Below are positions 24,352-36,381 of a DNA stretch of 64,000 nt, piece after piece. Position 1 is the stretch's first letter. Each line of letters begins with the position of its first letter. The stretch is from assembly GCA_030248225.1 (NCBI GenBank), contig JASANE010030260.1, positions 62,001 through 126,000 on the forward strand. Reading direction: 5' to 3'. Source of the stretch: Trileptium ribeirensis. Its lineage: Eukaryota > Nematoda > Enoplea > Enoplida > Thoracostomopsidae. Position numbers and translations under genes: made by a program. Under the pieces are notes generated by a model, which saw only the letters and a program-made list of their open reading frames with translations, was not told where the DNA came from and did not search any database.

Positions 24352-27300
24352 ATGAACTACATACTAGCTGCGACAATTTGCTTCCTTGTGCCGCTAGCAC
24401 AATCCACCTCTATTCGATTTCGTGATTGTAAGTGACTTAATTTCTATCTATTTTTTGCATTGCATACATTGTGACATTTTATTTAGCCCTTTCAAATTTT
24501 TTGTGGCAGCCTTCAAAACACAGCTCGTGATGCATATGCTATACATGACTTATAAGTATTGGCTCCCCTGTACGTAATGCTTTCATACATAGGTGTCGAT
24601 AGCAGCGGGCAGCTAACAAACTCGTTTAGTGCTTGATCAGGCATAGTTGCACCTTTATTAAATCGGGCCCTTCATTGCAAAAACTGGCGATAAAAGCAAC
24701 CATTATCCAAATTCTGACAAGAAAATGTTTTTACACGTTATTTCGAAACTGAATGTCTTAATCAGGATAAAATCAAAAATATCCGCCCCTCGCAGAAGCG
24801 AAAGAGGCGCAGTGAAATATTGAGCAAATCATTCCAAAGACATAAAATGATGACTAAATTAAACAGCAATTTTTGTCTAAAATAATGCGTATGCCTATAT
24901 ATTCCGCAGTTTAGGCAATGCTGGGAAATATTGGTCCCTTAGTGTGAAAGCAACAAAATTGGATTTGTTTTCTGTTTAAAAGTGGGCGTTTTCAATCACT
25001 GCGATTGGAAAAGCACACTGAAAATGAGTTTTTCTGAATTTTAAAGGAAATTTCTTTGATTTTTGCACCACCAGATATTCTTTTAAAATTCAAAGAAACA
25101 TTACTTGAAATTTCAAAGAATTAACTTTTAAAAAATTACTATCTTTGAAATTCCAAAAAGAATTTTTTGAAATTTCAAGGAATATTTCTTTGAATTTTCA
25201 AAGAATATTTGGTGGTGCAAAATTCAAAGAAATTTCTTTTAAATTTCACAGAAAGTATTGTCATTATACAGATTATTCATGCATGTACCGGTATATATGT
25301 GTCAATGGTTAAACGTGTGAAAAAATACAGATATCCGACTCAGGTGTGACAAAACTCTACATTAGTGCAGCAACAAGGAAACAGAAATTCTATCTTTCGG
25401 CAACATAATTTTATTCAGTAGTAAAAAATAAATTCAAGATTTACTCGTGACCTTGAGGCTTTCAAAAATGTTATTGGTACTATGCAATAAACAATAAATA
25501 AAGCCCAGTATTTAAGGAAAAAATTTGTAGATATTTACGGAGCATTGCATTTAAACATTGAAAAATCCCGATAAGGCCACACCTATAATTTATGGTTGTA
25601 AGTAGATAAACTGGTAAACTCAGCGGTGAAAACATGTCAAAGGTTAAACATTATTGCCCAGTGACCAACAACTCAAAGAATGAATTAGGTTGTTTTAATA
25701 CGGAAATTCTTCTTTGAGAGAAATTGAAATAACAACGGTTGACGCAAAAAATAGACCATTGTTCTTATGTTGGAAGCGAAATATTGTTTTTTAAAAGAAT
25801 TTCCTTAAGGTTAAAGTTAAAATAAGAAGTTTATAAGAGGAAGAATTTTCGATACAGTGAAATTCAGCACAAATTAAAAGTAATGACTAGAAAATAAACA
25901 ATAAAAAATTTATAATTTTTCGCTGTATTATACTTATAAAACACTTGCGAGCTTAGCAGTCCATGCCGCCAGGCCCATAGCCAAGTGGGGGCACGGGGGC
26001 CGTACCCTGCCATGCAAGATTAGATGCCCTGATTATAACCGGAAAAGTACGATACTGCGTGCCCCCCCCGACGAATGCAGTGCCCTCCCCCCGAAGGTGA
26101 GCTGCTGGCTACGGCCTGCTTGCCACAACGGTTCCGTGCATACGACACTGAGCAATTATGCCTCAGAGCGCATAATTTGTTCATGCCTTAGTGGGTTATG
26201 CGTAACATCCATATTCGATTATTTCAGATTGTTTTATACTTTTAGATACAAGAAATTTGTCGCTCTCCATCCATTAATCCCTGTTAGGCCAGGTACTGGC
26301 TCGTAACGGAAATATATAACAAATGTTTTTCAACAAAAATGACTCACTTTCACTACCTAAGATAATGTGGTGTACTCATCAGGGTTTAGTCCCTAGCCAT
26401 AACAGTCTTTAAGAAGGATCCTGAAAGAATTGTACTTCGAATTGTATTTTATTGAACAATTTCATGGCTCCTAAATGGTTCAATTCTGATTGTCGCTATA
26501 ATGCTTTTTTATATTGCGTCGATAATATTAACAAAAGTCCATTGTAGAATTTCTGTTCAAGTGTGAGCAATCCCGTCATTCTTTTGAAGCATTTTTATAA
26601 TAAACTCTTGGTACAAAAATATTGTCAGCTTCATAGAACAGAATACACAAATGTTTACATTAATCAAACATTTGATTTGCAGGTTCAAAAGACGGCAAAG
26701 TCGAAGCTGTTGATGTGACTCCTTGCAACAATCCAGTCATGTGTGACGTGAAACAAGGAAGCGAACTTGCTTTTAGCGTTAAGTTCAATTCAGGTAAGCC
26801 TCTTAGTATTGTATGGTGCCTCCAGTTTACAACTGCAACAATATTTCAACCTGCAACCATCAGGTTAGTATTTGGAGCAGGCGCAGTTGGGATTTCCTGG
26901 CGTCGACGACCCCTTTAGAGATTCTAGGTTCAAGCAAACGTTTAATTCGGGAAATAAAGAAAATCGAAATTAAACTTCAGCCCTTAATGAAATATACCAT
27001 CCGCGCACAATATTATGCGCGTTATCAATATATTATGACTTATTCAGACAGGTTTCATTCGACTAATTCGAATATAAAGGTAAAATTGACGCTTGCTAAC
27101 TGAAATTAAAAAAAATGAAATGTGTAAAAATAAATATTATTACTAAACGCATAAGCCTTAGTTTATCTCATAAACGTTATTTTCTTGAAACTACAACTTA
27201 CAAAAATTTTTGAAATAAAGTTTATATGAATTGTAGTGTTGTATTGTCTGTAAAGTTTCGACAAGTATCTAAACCGGGCGCCTTGTTAAAAGGCAATAAC

Positions 27301-30300
27301 TTAATTGTAATAAATTTATTACCTCACAAAAGTAAGGAAGACACGATTTATAAGTTAATGCTTAGTGCAGTTTTGTGTTATGAAACCTTTAGATTATCAG
27401 TGCCGCTCGCCTTAGCCGAAGTATTACTAGATTAAACCAACAATGTTCTGCGGCCAAATAGGTCCTACGCTGGGACAGTTGGATCTTAGGCGCATCGTCA
27501 TTTGGAAAATTGGTCGAGTGTAATAAAAATTTATTAATTTTCATTAGCTAAATATTAATTAGTGATTGAATACATTAAACACGTTAATATTTAAAATTTC
27601 AAAATACTCGCAACTCAAAAATATAATGGCTTTAACTTTATTTCGGATGAACGTAAGGTTTATTATATATGAGTACTGCATTTGTTTCAATTTCCATGTT
27701 AGGAAGAAGGTGACGAGTCTTCGTGACTTTCACGTTTGTGTGGTATGTCGATATTCTGATGGGGGTTGTTCGTGAGCAGATTGATATTATTTATATTTTC
27801 TATTGCACAAGGCTCTTATTTGTACAAATAACTTTAATTCAAAATATCCAAGAATGCCTTTGAAATGGCATAACTCGTGACTGACTACCTCGCTGATATT
27901 GCCTCTTCGGTACATTAACACCATAAAAAACACTGAGCAATGATTAAACCAAACATTGTTGAATATAAGACACGTCGCAAAATGTGTCAACGATAGCGTA
28001 AACCCAATGGTCCTCGCGAAGCTTCTAGTATTACTACAGCCATGGTGGCGATACCGCTGTAGTAGTTGTTTTCAGAAAACAAATGAGCAAGACAACCTAT
28101 AACTTTTTCCAAAATCGGTAAAACATTTGCTGTTACAATTTCGATCGAGTAATGGCTATACTGATTTAGTGGCCAAAATGTAATTACGTTTGTTTGTGTA
28201 TTTAGCACGCTCAAAATTATCAACTTAAACAGGTAACAAGAAACAAAATTTCTATTTCTTTGTCATTGGCTAAAATTCGATTAAATTTTTATAATGTAAA
28301 ACCGATTTCTCCAACTTGGCTCCACATATTCAAAACATGTCTCCATTTGTCACATATTTATTCTGATTGATAAATTCATTACCACACCGCATTTTCTCGG
28401 GATATGAAGATGGGGAACGCATTTTTAGGCTAAAATATATTTACGGTTAGTTTTTTTAAACGAAAATCGTTCTTCGCAAACGTAATTCCTCCAATATTTT
28501 CTTGTGGGCGTCAGCATAAAAGAATTTTACCGGAAGTCATCGGAAATGTGTCACTAAGCTACATTGCCAGTAGTAATAGAATGTCGATAATACAGTCAGT
28601 TTTGTTTGTTTATCAGTTGATTGTCACTATTTATAGCTAGCGAGTTTGCTAAGTGCTAATTTAAAATTAAAAATGTAAAATAAAAATTACTATTATTTGG
28701 TTTCTCTGTGTCGATATGCACATTTTCAAACTGGTCTTTCGTATTCAGCCAGCAGTGGTGCATGTAGGGGTAATGGTCTGAAGCCACAGTGGTTAATCTG
28801 AAAATTGAGATCTTCACATAATTGGAACACCGTCTTACTACCGCAGATGCTTAGGAATCGCGGGAGTAAAGGGATATGCACCCCCACTTTTTTCATTATA
28901 TTTTTGTCGCAGCTCCTAGCTATGACCATACATGCTGTGTAGCGGTGTCTCCTGTTCCGTTTTAAAATAAGTTGGATATGCCATTTTTAGTCTCCATTTC
29001 GTTATGAGACCATTTCCGCAGCCATTTACATTTTAAATATTGCTGTCTAGTTGCTAGAATTAACACCAGCATAGCTACTGGCTACACTGAAGTCGTGGCG
29101 GTAAGGGTTGTAAGCGAGATCATGCCCCTATTTCTATCAGCTGTGACCTTAATATTATTACATTAAACCTACCGATGATTATTACTACTTTTAATGAAAG
29201 TTCAAAATTGGTGTTTTGAGAATTATGTACCGGTATTTTAGTTTAAGCACTCGCGTATATCAGCGAACAAAATGCGGATTCTTCCAAGTGGAGTCATTTT
29301 CAGTAGTCTATTACCCCTATAGTTGTCAGTACGCGTTGATGCAGTTATATTGTCAATGAACTTATACACACCCGTACATGGATACGCATGTACATAATTA
29401 TATAAATAAAATTTTTTAACAAATATATAAATCGAAAATATGTTTCATCAATTCATTATCACGATTTTGAAAGGGTATCTTGATTGTAGAAAATTTTTTT
29501 TGTGTTTTGCTCTACGTAGAATATATTCATGTTCGCTTCTAATAGGTCACCATCGTAGTTCAAACCAATGGACTTACCAGACTCGATCTCGCTGTTTAGT
29601 TCCAATCAAAACAATTTGCAGCTCTTAACCTTAGCGCGAATATGCGTATATGATATACTTACAGACGTCGCCAGCAAAGGACTTACAGCCAAAGTAATTG
29701 GACATCTGCCTACTCATCAGTCCGTTCCATTTCCACTACCAAATCCTGACGGATGCAAGGACAGTGGAATATCGTGCCCGATCGTGTCGGGAAAGGAATA
29801 CACTTACAAAAATAGTTTACAAATGGACAAAACATTGCCACTCGTAAGTATATGCGCATAATTGTTTGCTTGGTGTTATAATATATATGTCTGTTTAAAA
29901 TTATCAATAAATTCTGTATATATATTTAGTATTAAATTGCGCAAAGCTCTCTCGTGTATCACTTAGCATTCTTCAACATGAAAGCCTGGCCACCTAGTTC
30001 GACTCCGTGTTGAATGTAACCGTTGTGAATCTCAATCCTAATAATAAGAAAAAATGAACGAACCGGATAAGCGAAGTGATGTTTATAATAAGTTGCATAT
30101 AATATAATTTTGTAAATAAATTTGAAATTTATCTCTCGCATGTTTTGGATATCAATTTTTTATTCTATAGATAGTTACCTAGACAGTTTAGTCAGTAGTA
30201 AATTTTTACATGAGAATTTCGTGTTTTCATTGAGCTCTTCACCGATACTGGGATATGCAACAACTCACCCGCCCACGATTATAAATGTTCTGGTCTGAAA

Positions 30301-31179
30301 CTTGGCAAACAGCTTTATCTAGTGCATACATGCTCAAGCTCCGGGGTCTTGGAGAATAACCAAAGCCTCTGGGCATTAGTCGCCCTTCGGCCTCCATGGA
30401 AACGTGCAGCCGGTCGCGGCGGGTGGGGTCGGGCGCTGGCTACCAGTTAGGACAGTCGTCGCTTCGCGCCGAGGAAAGAGGTTGTCCGACACCTTAAAGA
30501 GGGCAACCACACTACCTCCTATGAGCATTAATGATCTAGTGATTATGGCATAAAAATGCAATGTGTTCTTTCAGCCAAGTATTTGGCAATTATGTCTTAT
30601 AATTAACATATCTAGTCATGTTTACCCGACACATGGGCTAGTTTTCATTGTTTCGAATTTGGGAAAGAAATGGTGTGGTGACCCGTTTGTGTATGCATAA
30701 ACATTGAAGAACACATTGGTGCTGCGCTAAATCGTTTTATTGGGTGCTTTTATTGGGCTATGATGTCTGTTCACTGCCACTGTCATTTTACAGAACTGCT
30801 AATTATGCCCCCAGGGATCTAAGCAAAACAAACTGATTAGAGTCGAACACACACAAAATATATTGCGGGTTCGCTCGGAACGACCCTGTCGTGAATTTTA
30901 GGGTTAAACACAGATATCATCAGCATTTAATAAACTAGCAAAGAATAGCCCTTGCCATAGCACAAATCAAGGTTAGTTCAGGGTTGCCGCATCCGGTGGG
31001 CCAGTATTTTGTAATAAATGTATACATGCTCATTACTATGTCCATACGTCACACGGCTCAGTCAATATATTATACTGTTTTGATTTTAGATTAAAGTAAT
31101 TGTCGAATACAAAATGTTGGATGACGCTGGCAACGATTTATTTTGCTTCGAAGTTCCGGTTCAAGTTGTGAAGGGTTAA
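24352..31179 (+). CDS. NPC2: NPC2-like intracellular cholesterol transporter (ML domain), four exons
   Basis: Exons 24352-24427, 26683-26793, 29665-29843 and 31090-31179 join with GT-AG borders and consistent phases to give 151 codons and a TAA stop, the usual NPC2 length. Residues 1-18 form a signal peptide (hydrophobic core ILAATICFLVPLA). The mature protein has the six conserved cysteines (26, 40, 46, 93, 100, 141) expected to form three disulfides, the family phrase VPFPLPNPDGC at 83-93, GISCPI at 97-102, and the C-terminal LFCFEVPVQV. NPC2 proteins are secreted or lysosomal beta-sandwich sterol carriers that hand cholesterol to NPC1; some invertebrate paralogues bind other lipids. Introns of 2255, 2871 and 1246 bp carry small transposon remnants. 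The start is the only ATG before the signal peptide. No disabling change was seen. Confidence 0.95.
25028..25257. repeat. 230-bp foldback MITE in NPC2 intron 1
   Basis: Left arm TTTCTTTGATTTTTGCACCA CCAGATATTCTTT is mirrored by AAAGAATATTTGGTGGTGCA AAATTCAAAGAAATTTC on the right. The whole unit folds on itself, with AAATTTCAAAGAA-type phrases in the arms. It is non-coding. Confidence 0.7.
25970..26118. mobile_element. 149-bp hAT-like MITE in NPC2 intron 1
   Basis: Begins CAGGCCCATAGCCAAGTGGG and ends CTGCTGGCTACGGCCTG, an imperfect inverted pair of the same CAG...GTAGCCA type as the hAT element at 18252. The flanks CATGCCGC and CTTGCCAC match at 6 of 8 positions, a possible eroded target duplication. 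C- and G-rich runs lie inside. Confidence 0.6.
30330..30520. repeat. GC-rich block in NPC2 intron 3, probable repeat fragment
   Basis: A sharply GC-rich patch (GGTCGCGGCGGGTGGGGTCG, GTCGTCGCTTCGCGCCGAGG) inside AT-rich intron DNA. The compositional contrast suggests an inserted repeat, but neither ends nor family were identified. Confidence 0.35.
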
Positions 31180-31247
31180 AATTTAGAAGATTGTAAATTC
31201 CTGAAAATTCTATTAAAATGAAGTTGATCCGGCCAAAACTGAATGTG

Positions 31248-31253
31248 AATAAA
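31248..31253 (+). promoter_or_regulatory. NPC2 poly(A) signal
   Basis: AATAAA, 69 nt after the NPC2 stop codon. Confidence 0.7.
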
Positions 31254-31329
31254 GCTGATGATAAACAAAAACTTTGTTAAATATAAAATTATGGCTAGGA
31301 TTGGTTGTATATGGTTATATCATATATAT

Positions 31330-31590
31330 ATCACAGGTGTCGATAAGGCGGGAGAGGTCTCCTAACACTCGGTCCCACAATCCAATTCTACGCTATGAAG
31401 CGTTAGCGCACCCCTCCGCACTTGTCAAAATAGGCAAAAATACGGTGAAAATTGGCAAAAATTTGGGTGAAATGGACAGAAAATAGGGAAACGAAGAAAA
31501 ATTCATCCCAACTTGGCAAAATTGAGGGAAAAATTTTCAGTTTTGAAAACTATCAAAAATTTAACTGCCCCCGACGAACTTCCCACCGAC
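31330..31590 (+). repeat. dispersed repeat, GGCAAAAATTTGGG family, copy 2
   Basis: Shares with 9713-10015 the head phrase GTGTCGATAAGG, the body phrases AAAATTGGCAAAAATTTGGG and the C-rich tail ACTGCCCCCGACGAACTTCC. It is non-coding. Confidence 0.5.
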
Positions 31591-31634
31591 CATGTATTGC
31601 TAAGACGACTTACCGACGTATATAATATATATCA

Positions 31635-31636
<2 letters not shown>

Positions 31637-31668
<32 letters not shown>
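31637..31668 (+). repeat. (GATA)n microsatellite
   Basis: About eight ATAG/GATA units with one interruption. Confidence 0.85.
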
Positions 31669-31669
31669 A

Positions 31670-32430
31670 TTGTAATCAGATTTAACTTTAAATTGTGTTA
31701 TAATCATTTAAGGTTTATGGGTTTGAGTAAATGGCTGTGACTTGAGCATTATGTCAAACAATAATGTTCTTAAGAAATAAACTTATAAAATACCAAACGA
31801 TTTTCACCTAGAGCAGAGAAGAGTATATTCGGTTATACTCATATGCTTTGACTTATACGATGACATGGCAGTGTTTGACCTTCCTTCCCAAGAATGTTTA
31901 TATGGTTACCACTTAAACTTCTTTGGTTTTTGTATAGCAGTATAAAAGTAATTGGCGCGTAATCCCAACTCCCGCAACATACTTGGGGAGGGTTGCATAA
32001 CAGATACTTTGGCAAAGAACCTTGAGTTGCTGATGGTAGCACCACCCACAAAGCACATTAGGCGGCACCTAATACCCATAAATAAAATTTGAGTTTCCCC
32101 AGACATCCTTAGTGGGGTTACATAAAAATAGGACCATATTATCGCAAAAAGTAAAGCAAATGGGTATGCATGAACATGGCACTGTTCTAGGAAAATTTTA
32201 TCATGGTAACTTACGTTTTCGATGCACAGTGAATCAATGAATTCCGTGAAATCACTTTCGGCGAATCCGAACTAGCGCAATGTTGATATCAGAATGCTAT
32301 CTAAAACCACAACAATCATACACATAAATCACTATAGTTTTTCTAATTCTTTCAAAAACGGGGTGTAGTTGTTCAAATAGGGGTCAAAAGGCCTCTGGCA
32401 ATTTTTAAGTTTAACCCGATGATAAACCTA
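31670..32430. other. no recognisable gene
   Basis: AT-rich DNA with short open frames only. Confidence 0.45.
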
Positions 32431-32449
32431 TCAGCAGACCTTTTCCTAT

Positions 32450-32865
32450 CAGTAGATGGGATAAAATCCGAAAATCATGGTATAAATGTGAAAAATAGAA
32501 TGGATAAAAATGGAGAATATAAATCGGATAAACAAGGAAAATAAGTGTGACAAAAGAGGAAAATTATAGGTGTAATAACAGCGGAAAATACATTGGACAA
32601 AAGTATAAATTATACGGAACAAAACCGGAAAATAACTGGTTCTAAAGTGGAAAATATGTGGGACATATGTAGAAAATAGTTAAGATAAAAGCAGACAATA
32701 TATGACACAAAATTAGAAAATGAATGGATGAAAGAAGAAAATAGATGGTACACCAAAGGAAAATTGTTGGGATATATCAGAAAATATGTGGCAGAAAATA
32801 GATGAGGTAAAATGAAGAAAATAGAAGAACAGAAAGTGGAAAATAGATGGGATCAAACCATATAT
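32450..32865 (+). repeat. purine-rich degenerate minisatellite, roughly 22-25-bp unit
   Basis: Repeated phrases of the form GGAAAATA..TGGGA.AAAA run for about 400 bp with heavy drift (GGGATAAAATCCGAAAATCA, GTGGAAAATATGTGGGACAT, GTGGAAAATAGATGGGAT). Strong purine bias on the plus strand. Confidence 0.65.
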
Positions 32866-33051
32866 GAGATCGATTGAGCGAAGGAACCCATCACAGAAAA
32901 TGCTTATGCTTAATATATTAAGCATAGCCTTACGCCTAATAAAATATATCATAATAATGTTTAATTTTAACATAATTATGCGTATACAGTACAAAATGCT
33001 CGCCATCGTCTTCAACGCCATATCTATCGCCGCACTGTCGTATATCTCCGA

Positions 33052-33370
33052 TATGGTCAAACTATTAGTGCTGCCACGCCTAGCGGCCTGCGCATACTCA
33101 ACGTCGACGTTTCGCGCAGTAACAGTTTCAGCTACCTTGCACCACTTGCATGGAATAACCTGCCACGACGCCTCCGTGATCCTAGTATTACAATTGCAAA
33201 ATTTAATTCTCGACTGCAAACTTTCCTATTTCTTGGAATAGACTATACAATGTGATATAATATTAACCTCACTTGTGTTATAACGTGTTGTTCGCTTATG
33301 CGCCTTTGTAACATTTTCAATGAAATTGGCGCATTATAAATCCATCACTATTATTATTATAATTATTCTT
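33052..33370 (+). pseudogene. LINE 3' end: polymerase C-terminus plus 3' tail
   Basis: In frame 1 the sequence reads SNSFSYLAPLAWNNLPRRLR, then ITIAKFNSRLQTFLF, and stops at TGA 33253-33255. This is the usual end of CR1/L2/jockey-type LINE polymerases (aromatic, A.P..WN.LP, then F...L...LF). The stop is followed by about 110 bp ending GGCGCATTATAAATCCATCA and a (TTA)n run to about 33365, a typical LINE 3' terminus. Sequence upstream is not recognisably LINE, so the copy is strongly 5'-truncated. Confidence 0.8.
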
Positions 33371-33374
33371 ATTG

Positions 33375-33545
33375 CGAACTTTTAGCAAAATTTGATGCTT
33401 GATATTAAGCTTTACTTATGCTAACTAACATTTAAGCATAATTATACTAAATAATTTAAGTAGCAAAAAAGCTGTAAAATTTACTAAATATTTAGCAATA
33501 TTATGCTTAAATTCTAAGTTTTTAAGCATAAGTCTGATTAATATT
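33375..33545. repeat. AAGCATAA-rich AT block
   Basis: Phrases such as TTTAAGCATAA, TTATGCTTAAA and ACTAAATATTTAGC recur in both orientations; similar phrases are seen near 32905. It may mark the left border of the retroelement. Confidence 0.35.
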
Positions 33546-33662
33546 AACATTAAGTCACACTCACTCCGCGAACGAGATGCTTGAATACGAAGAGGTTATA
33601 CACAATAAAACACAAAGTAATACTGAATCTATGCTGCACTCGGCTTTGTTGTTTCCAACCCC

Positions 33663-33687
33663 TGGCGCGCAGGGTGTGGCCCGAGAC
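33663..33687 (+). other. possible degenerate primer-binding site
   Basis: TGGCGCGCAGGGTGTGGCCC begins with TGGCGC and partly resembles the 3' end complement of lysine tRNA used by many retroelements. An AATAAA lies at about 33604, 59 nt before. The match is imperfect and no LTR was confirmed, so this is tentative. Confidence 0.25.
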
Positions 33688-34354
33688 TTTGTGAATACTG
33701 GTTGGCCAACCAACTTATTTGTATATCCCGAAAGGAAGTCAGCGCGAGGAGATGATGAGTACCGAGATACCGAGAGGAGTGAGAGGGGAGGAGGAACCGA
33801 GAACCTAATGGAACCTAATGATCCTGAAGTGCCGAGTGAGGAATATGGGAGATGGCCGTTCGGACTTCGGGGGCCGATTAATAGGGCATCCGTGTCAAGC
33901 AATGACCCAAACGTTGGCACGTGTAACCCATCTCAGGCGGCTGCACATCGGATGGAACCTAAGAACTTAATGGATGGAGAACCTAATGGAATGGAACCTA
34001 GAGAGACGCCGTTCGGACTTCGGGTCCGATTAATAGGGGTCGCGTGTTTGGCAATGGCTCTAGCGCCGGCACGGCACAACCTGGTGAACCCGCGAATTTT
34101 CATATTCTTATTCAAAATTATATGTGTGTAGCGGAACCAGAAGAACCTGCGGAGGAATTTGTGAACCTAATGAAACCTAATGGACTAGCGGATACCGAGT
34201 ACCTACTGGAACCTAGCGGAAGGAATGGAATACCGAGGAACCGAGAACCTAAAGGACTAAATGAACCAAGGAACTTAGCGGATGCATCCAACTTAACTAA
34301 TCTGACTTTCACCACTTTAGGGCGGCCGTGTGAGGCCCCTGTAGCTTTTCAACC

Positions 34355-34568
34355 GACCGGGGAAGACCGCTCGTGGACACTGGTCAGGTGCGATGGAGAC
34401 CTTCGGAACACGGGTCAGTCCGATTGTCCTAACTCCGTTCAAAATTCGAGAGCGTATGTGTACCCTAGTATCTTTAGAGGCCGGGGAAGACCGCTCGTGG
34501 ACGCTGGCCAGGTGCGAGGGAGGCGTCGGGAAGTGAGCTGTCCTGATTGCCCTAGCTCCGTTCAAAAT
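34355..34568 (+). repeat. tandem duplication in the retroelement leader, about 124-bp period
   Basis: CCGGGGAAGACCGCTCGTGG occurs at about 34357 and again at 34481, each followed by related sequence ending CCTAACTCCGTTCAAAATT or CCTAGCTCCGTTCAAAATT. Further upstream, GCCGTTCGGACTTCGGG occurs twice (about 33854 and 34008). The short open frames at 33577-34763 run through these repeats and have no recognisable domain, so I treat them as leader rather than genes. Confidence 0.7.
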
Positions 34569-35004
34569 TATAATTTGTGTATAGGATCAAATTCGAATAG
34601 AGTTCGGTCCCTAAGTGTAGGAGCCGTAGGGCCCGATCGGGTCGGGAGCCGCGGTCATCGTTTGTCGTTGCATAGCAGCTCCAACTGGCAGGTTAGCATG
34701 TGTGTGTTTGAGTCTGAGTCGGCTAGAACCGACACCACGGGAGTGTGTGTGAACCGGGGGTAGAAACTGTGCAGCATGTGAGAGAAATGGGTTTAGGGTT
34801 ACACGGAAACAACGCCGAGCCGAGTGCCGAAAACACTACCAGCATAGAGGATCACGATAATCGAGCTAGCATTTGCTAAGTTATGGAACCCAACGATAAT
34901 AAAGTGGAACCTGACGACCCAAGGAAGGATAGTATTGATAAGGAGGAACCAATAGTAGCCATTAAAAGCTCGAAGCTTGTGATAATAACACCTATGGAAA
35001 TAAC

Positions 35005-36342
35005 ATGGCAGAGAGAGCAAACATGAAGGAAAACCAGCAACTGGGAAACCGAACGGAAATTGTAGCATGTGAACTGAGTACAGAAGAAGCCCATGAAATA
35101 TCGATCAACTCGACCGGATCGCCGGTTGACCTGACAAAAGTAATTGAACACGCCTTGAACGCACCTGAATCGTTGGGGAATGTACAAACTTTCGGCCGAG
35201 TTAGTATGAATCCCGCGATTAACAACATGGACACAAATTTAGTGGAATCTGAATACCTATTGGATCAAGGGCGTATCCGTATGCATAAACAGCAGGTATT
35301 GGACATCGTATTAAGGAAATTGCTCGCAGTAGATAACACCAGCGAAATAGTAGAGCCCTTAATCTTGCAGGGATTTCCAGATGAGGAACGACTAGTGCTG
35401 TTGGGACCGGATTCAGAATTTGTACCAGCAGTTAAACCGGAGTGTCAGGGGAAGTTCCCCCACTACACGCTCGCGCTACTTAAGTTGCGTTTCGGAGAAG
35501 AACGAACACCAATAAGATCACTATTTTATCGGAGGGTCATAGCTATGTCGGAGCGTATATGCCATGCCCATCAGTTGCTTCGGATCCGGGCAGCTGAGGC
35601 GGCCCGAGTAGACCGACCCCGGGACGCTGCCGTTTTGTCAGGGCTGTTAGGGTTCGCATCTCCGTTCCTACACACTATGCCTGGAATACACGTCAGTAGT
35701 TGCATGTTAAAGCACCTAGAGGGACTTTTGGAGATTGTTGCCCGAGTTATCAACACCATGAGCATTACGCAGGCAATCACGGAAGTATATCGATCTCAAA
35801 TTCCTATTCTACAGACATGCATCATGTGCGAGGAACGACACAATATAAATTTCATGCCGAGGGAGGAGTGCGCGTTCACCACCTATCATGGCGAATGGGA
35901 TTACACCGGGAATCTGTCCGCCGATTATGGAACCATTAGGAGAGATGGGACAGTATCCATTCGACCAAGTAGCACACAAGGATTACACACGGCATATGAA
36001 CTTATAGCGTATAGGGAAGCAAACTTAGAGTTTCTAGAAACTGTAGTAGACGCGCCGTACTGATTGGACCACCTAGTTACGGAACTTGACGAAACCGGAC
36101 CTACAGTTCCGGTGCCGTCACTACATCACATAGTATACGCTATAATGGCTACCGCCCTTTTCATCGATCTAGATAGTAGACCAAAGCGCGAGGAACTATT
36201 ATACCTACGACTATTATGGTTGCGGAAGCCCGCTCAAAACATTTGGCTAAATGACCCAATGGACGAAATGGACTTGATTCCAAACACAGACCATGACGCG
36301 GACATAACGTTTATCGACGAAGAGGAACTTGAAGGTGAGTAG
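35005..36342 (+). pseudogene. gag-position ORF of the retroelement, family not recognised
   Basis: The frame runs 352 codons to a TGA at 36061 and stays open in the same frame for 92 more codons to a TAG at 36340. Its place before env and pol is where gag is expected. I see neither a canonical CX2CX4HX4C zinc knuckle nor a clear major homology region; a Cys/His patch (CIMCEERH) near residue 272 is the closest feature. The middle is predicted helical, with the phrases ALLKLRFGEE, VIAMSERICHAHQLLRIRAA and LKHLEGLLEIVARVI, as capsid-like proteins would be. The last part is acidic (DEMDLIPNTDHDADITF). A donor-like GAAGGTGAGT lies at 36331. After the TAG the same frame continues into the envelope ORF, so both may once have been one polyprotein or may be linked by splicing. 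Confidence 0.5.
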
Positions 36343-36381
36343 AGTGCAGTACTCACTGACGCCAGCGGTGATGAATTTGAC

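Noticed and set aside
33577..34763. Open frames of 184 and 239 codons at the start of the retroelement
   Set aside because: They run through tandem-duplicated leader sequence, overlap each other in different frames and show no domain; treated as leader.
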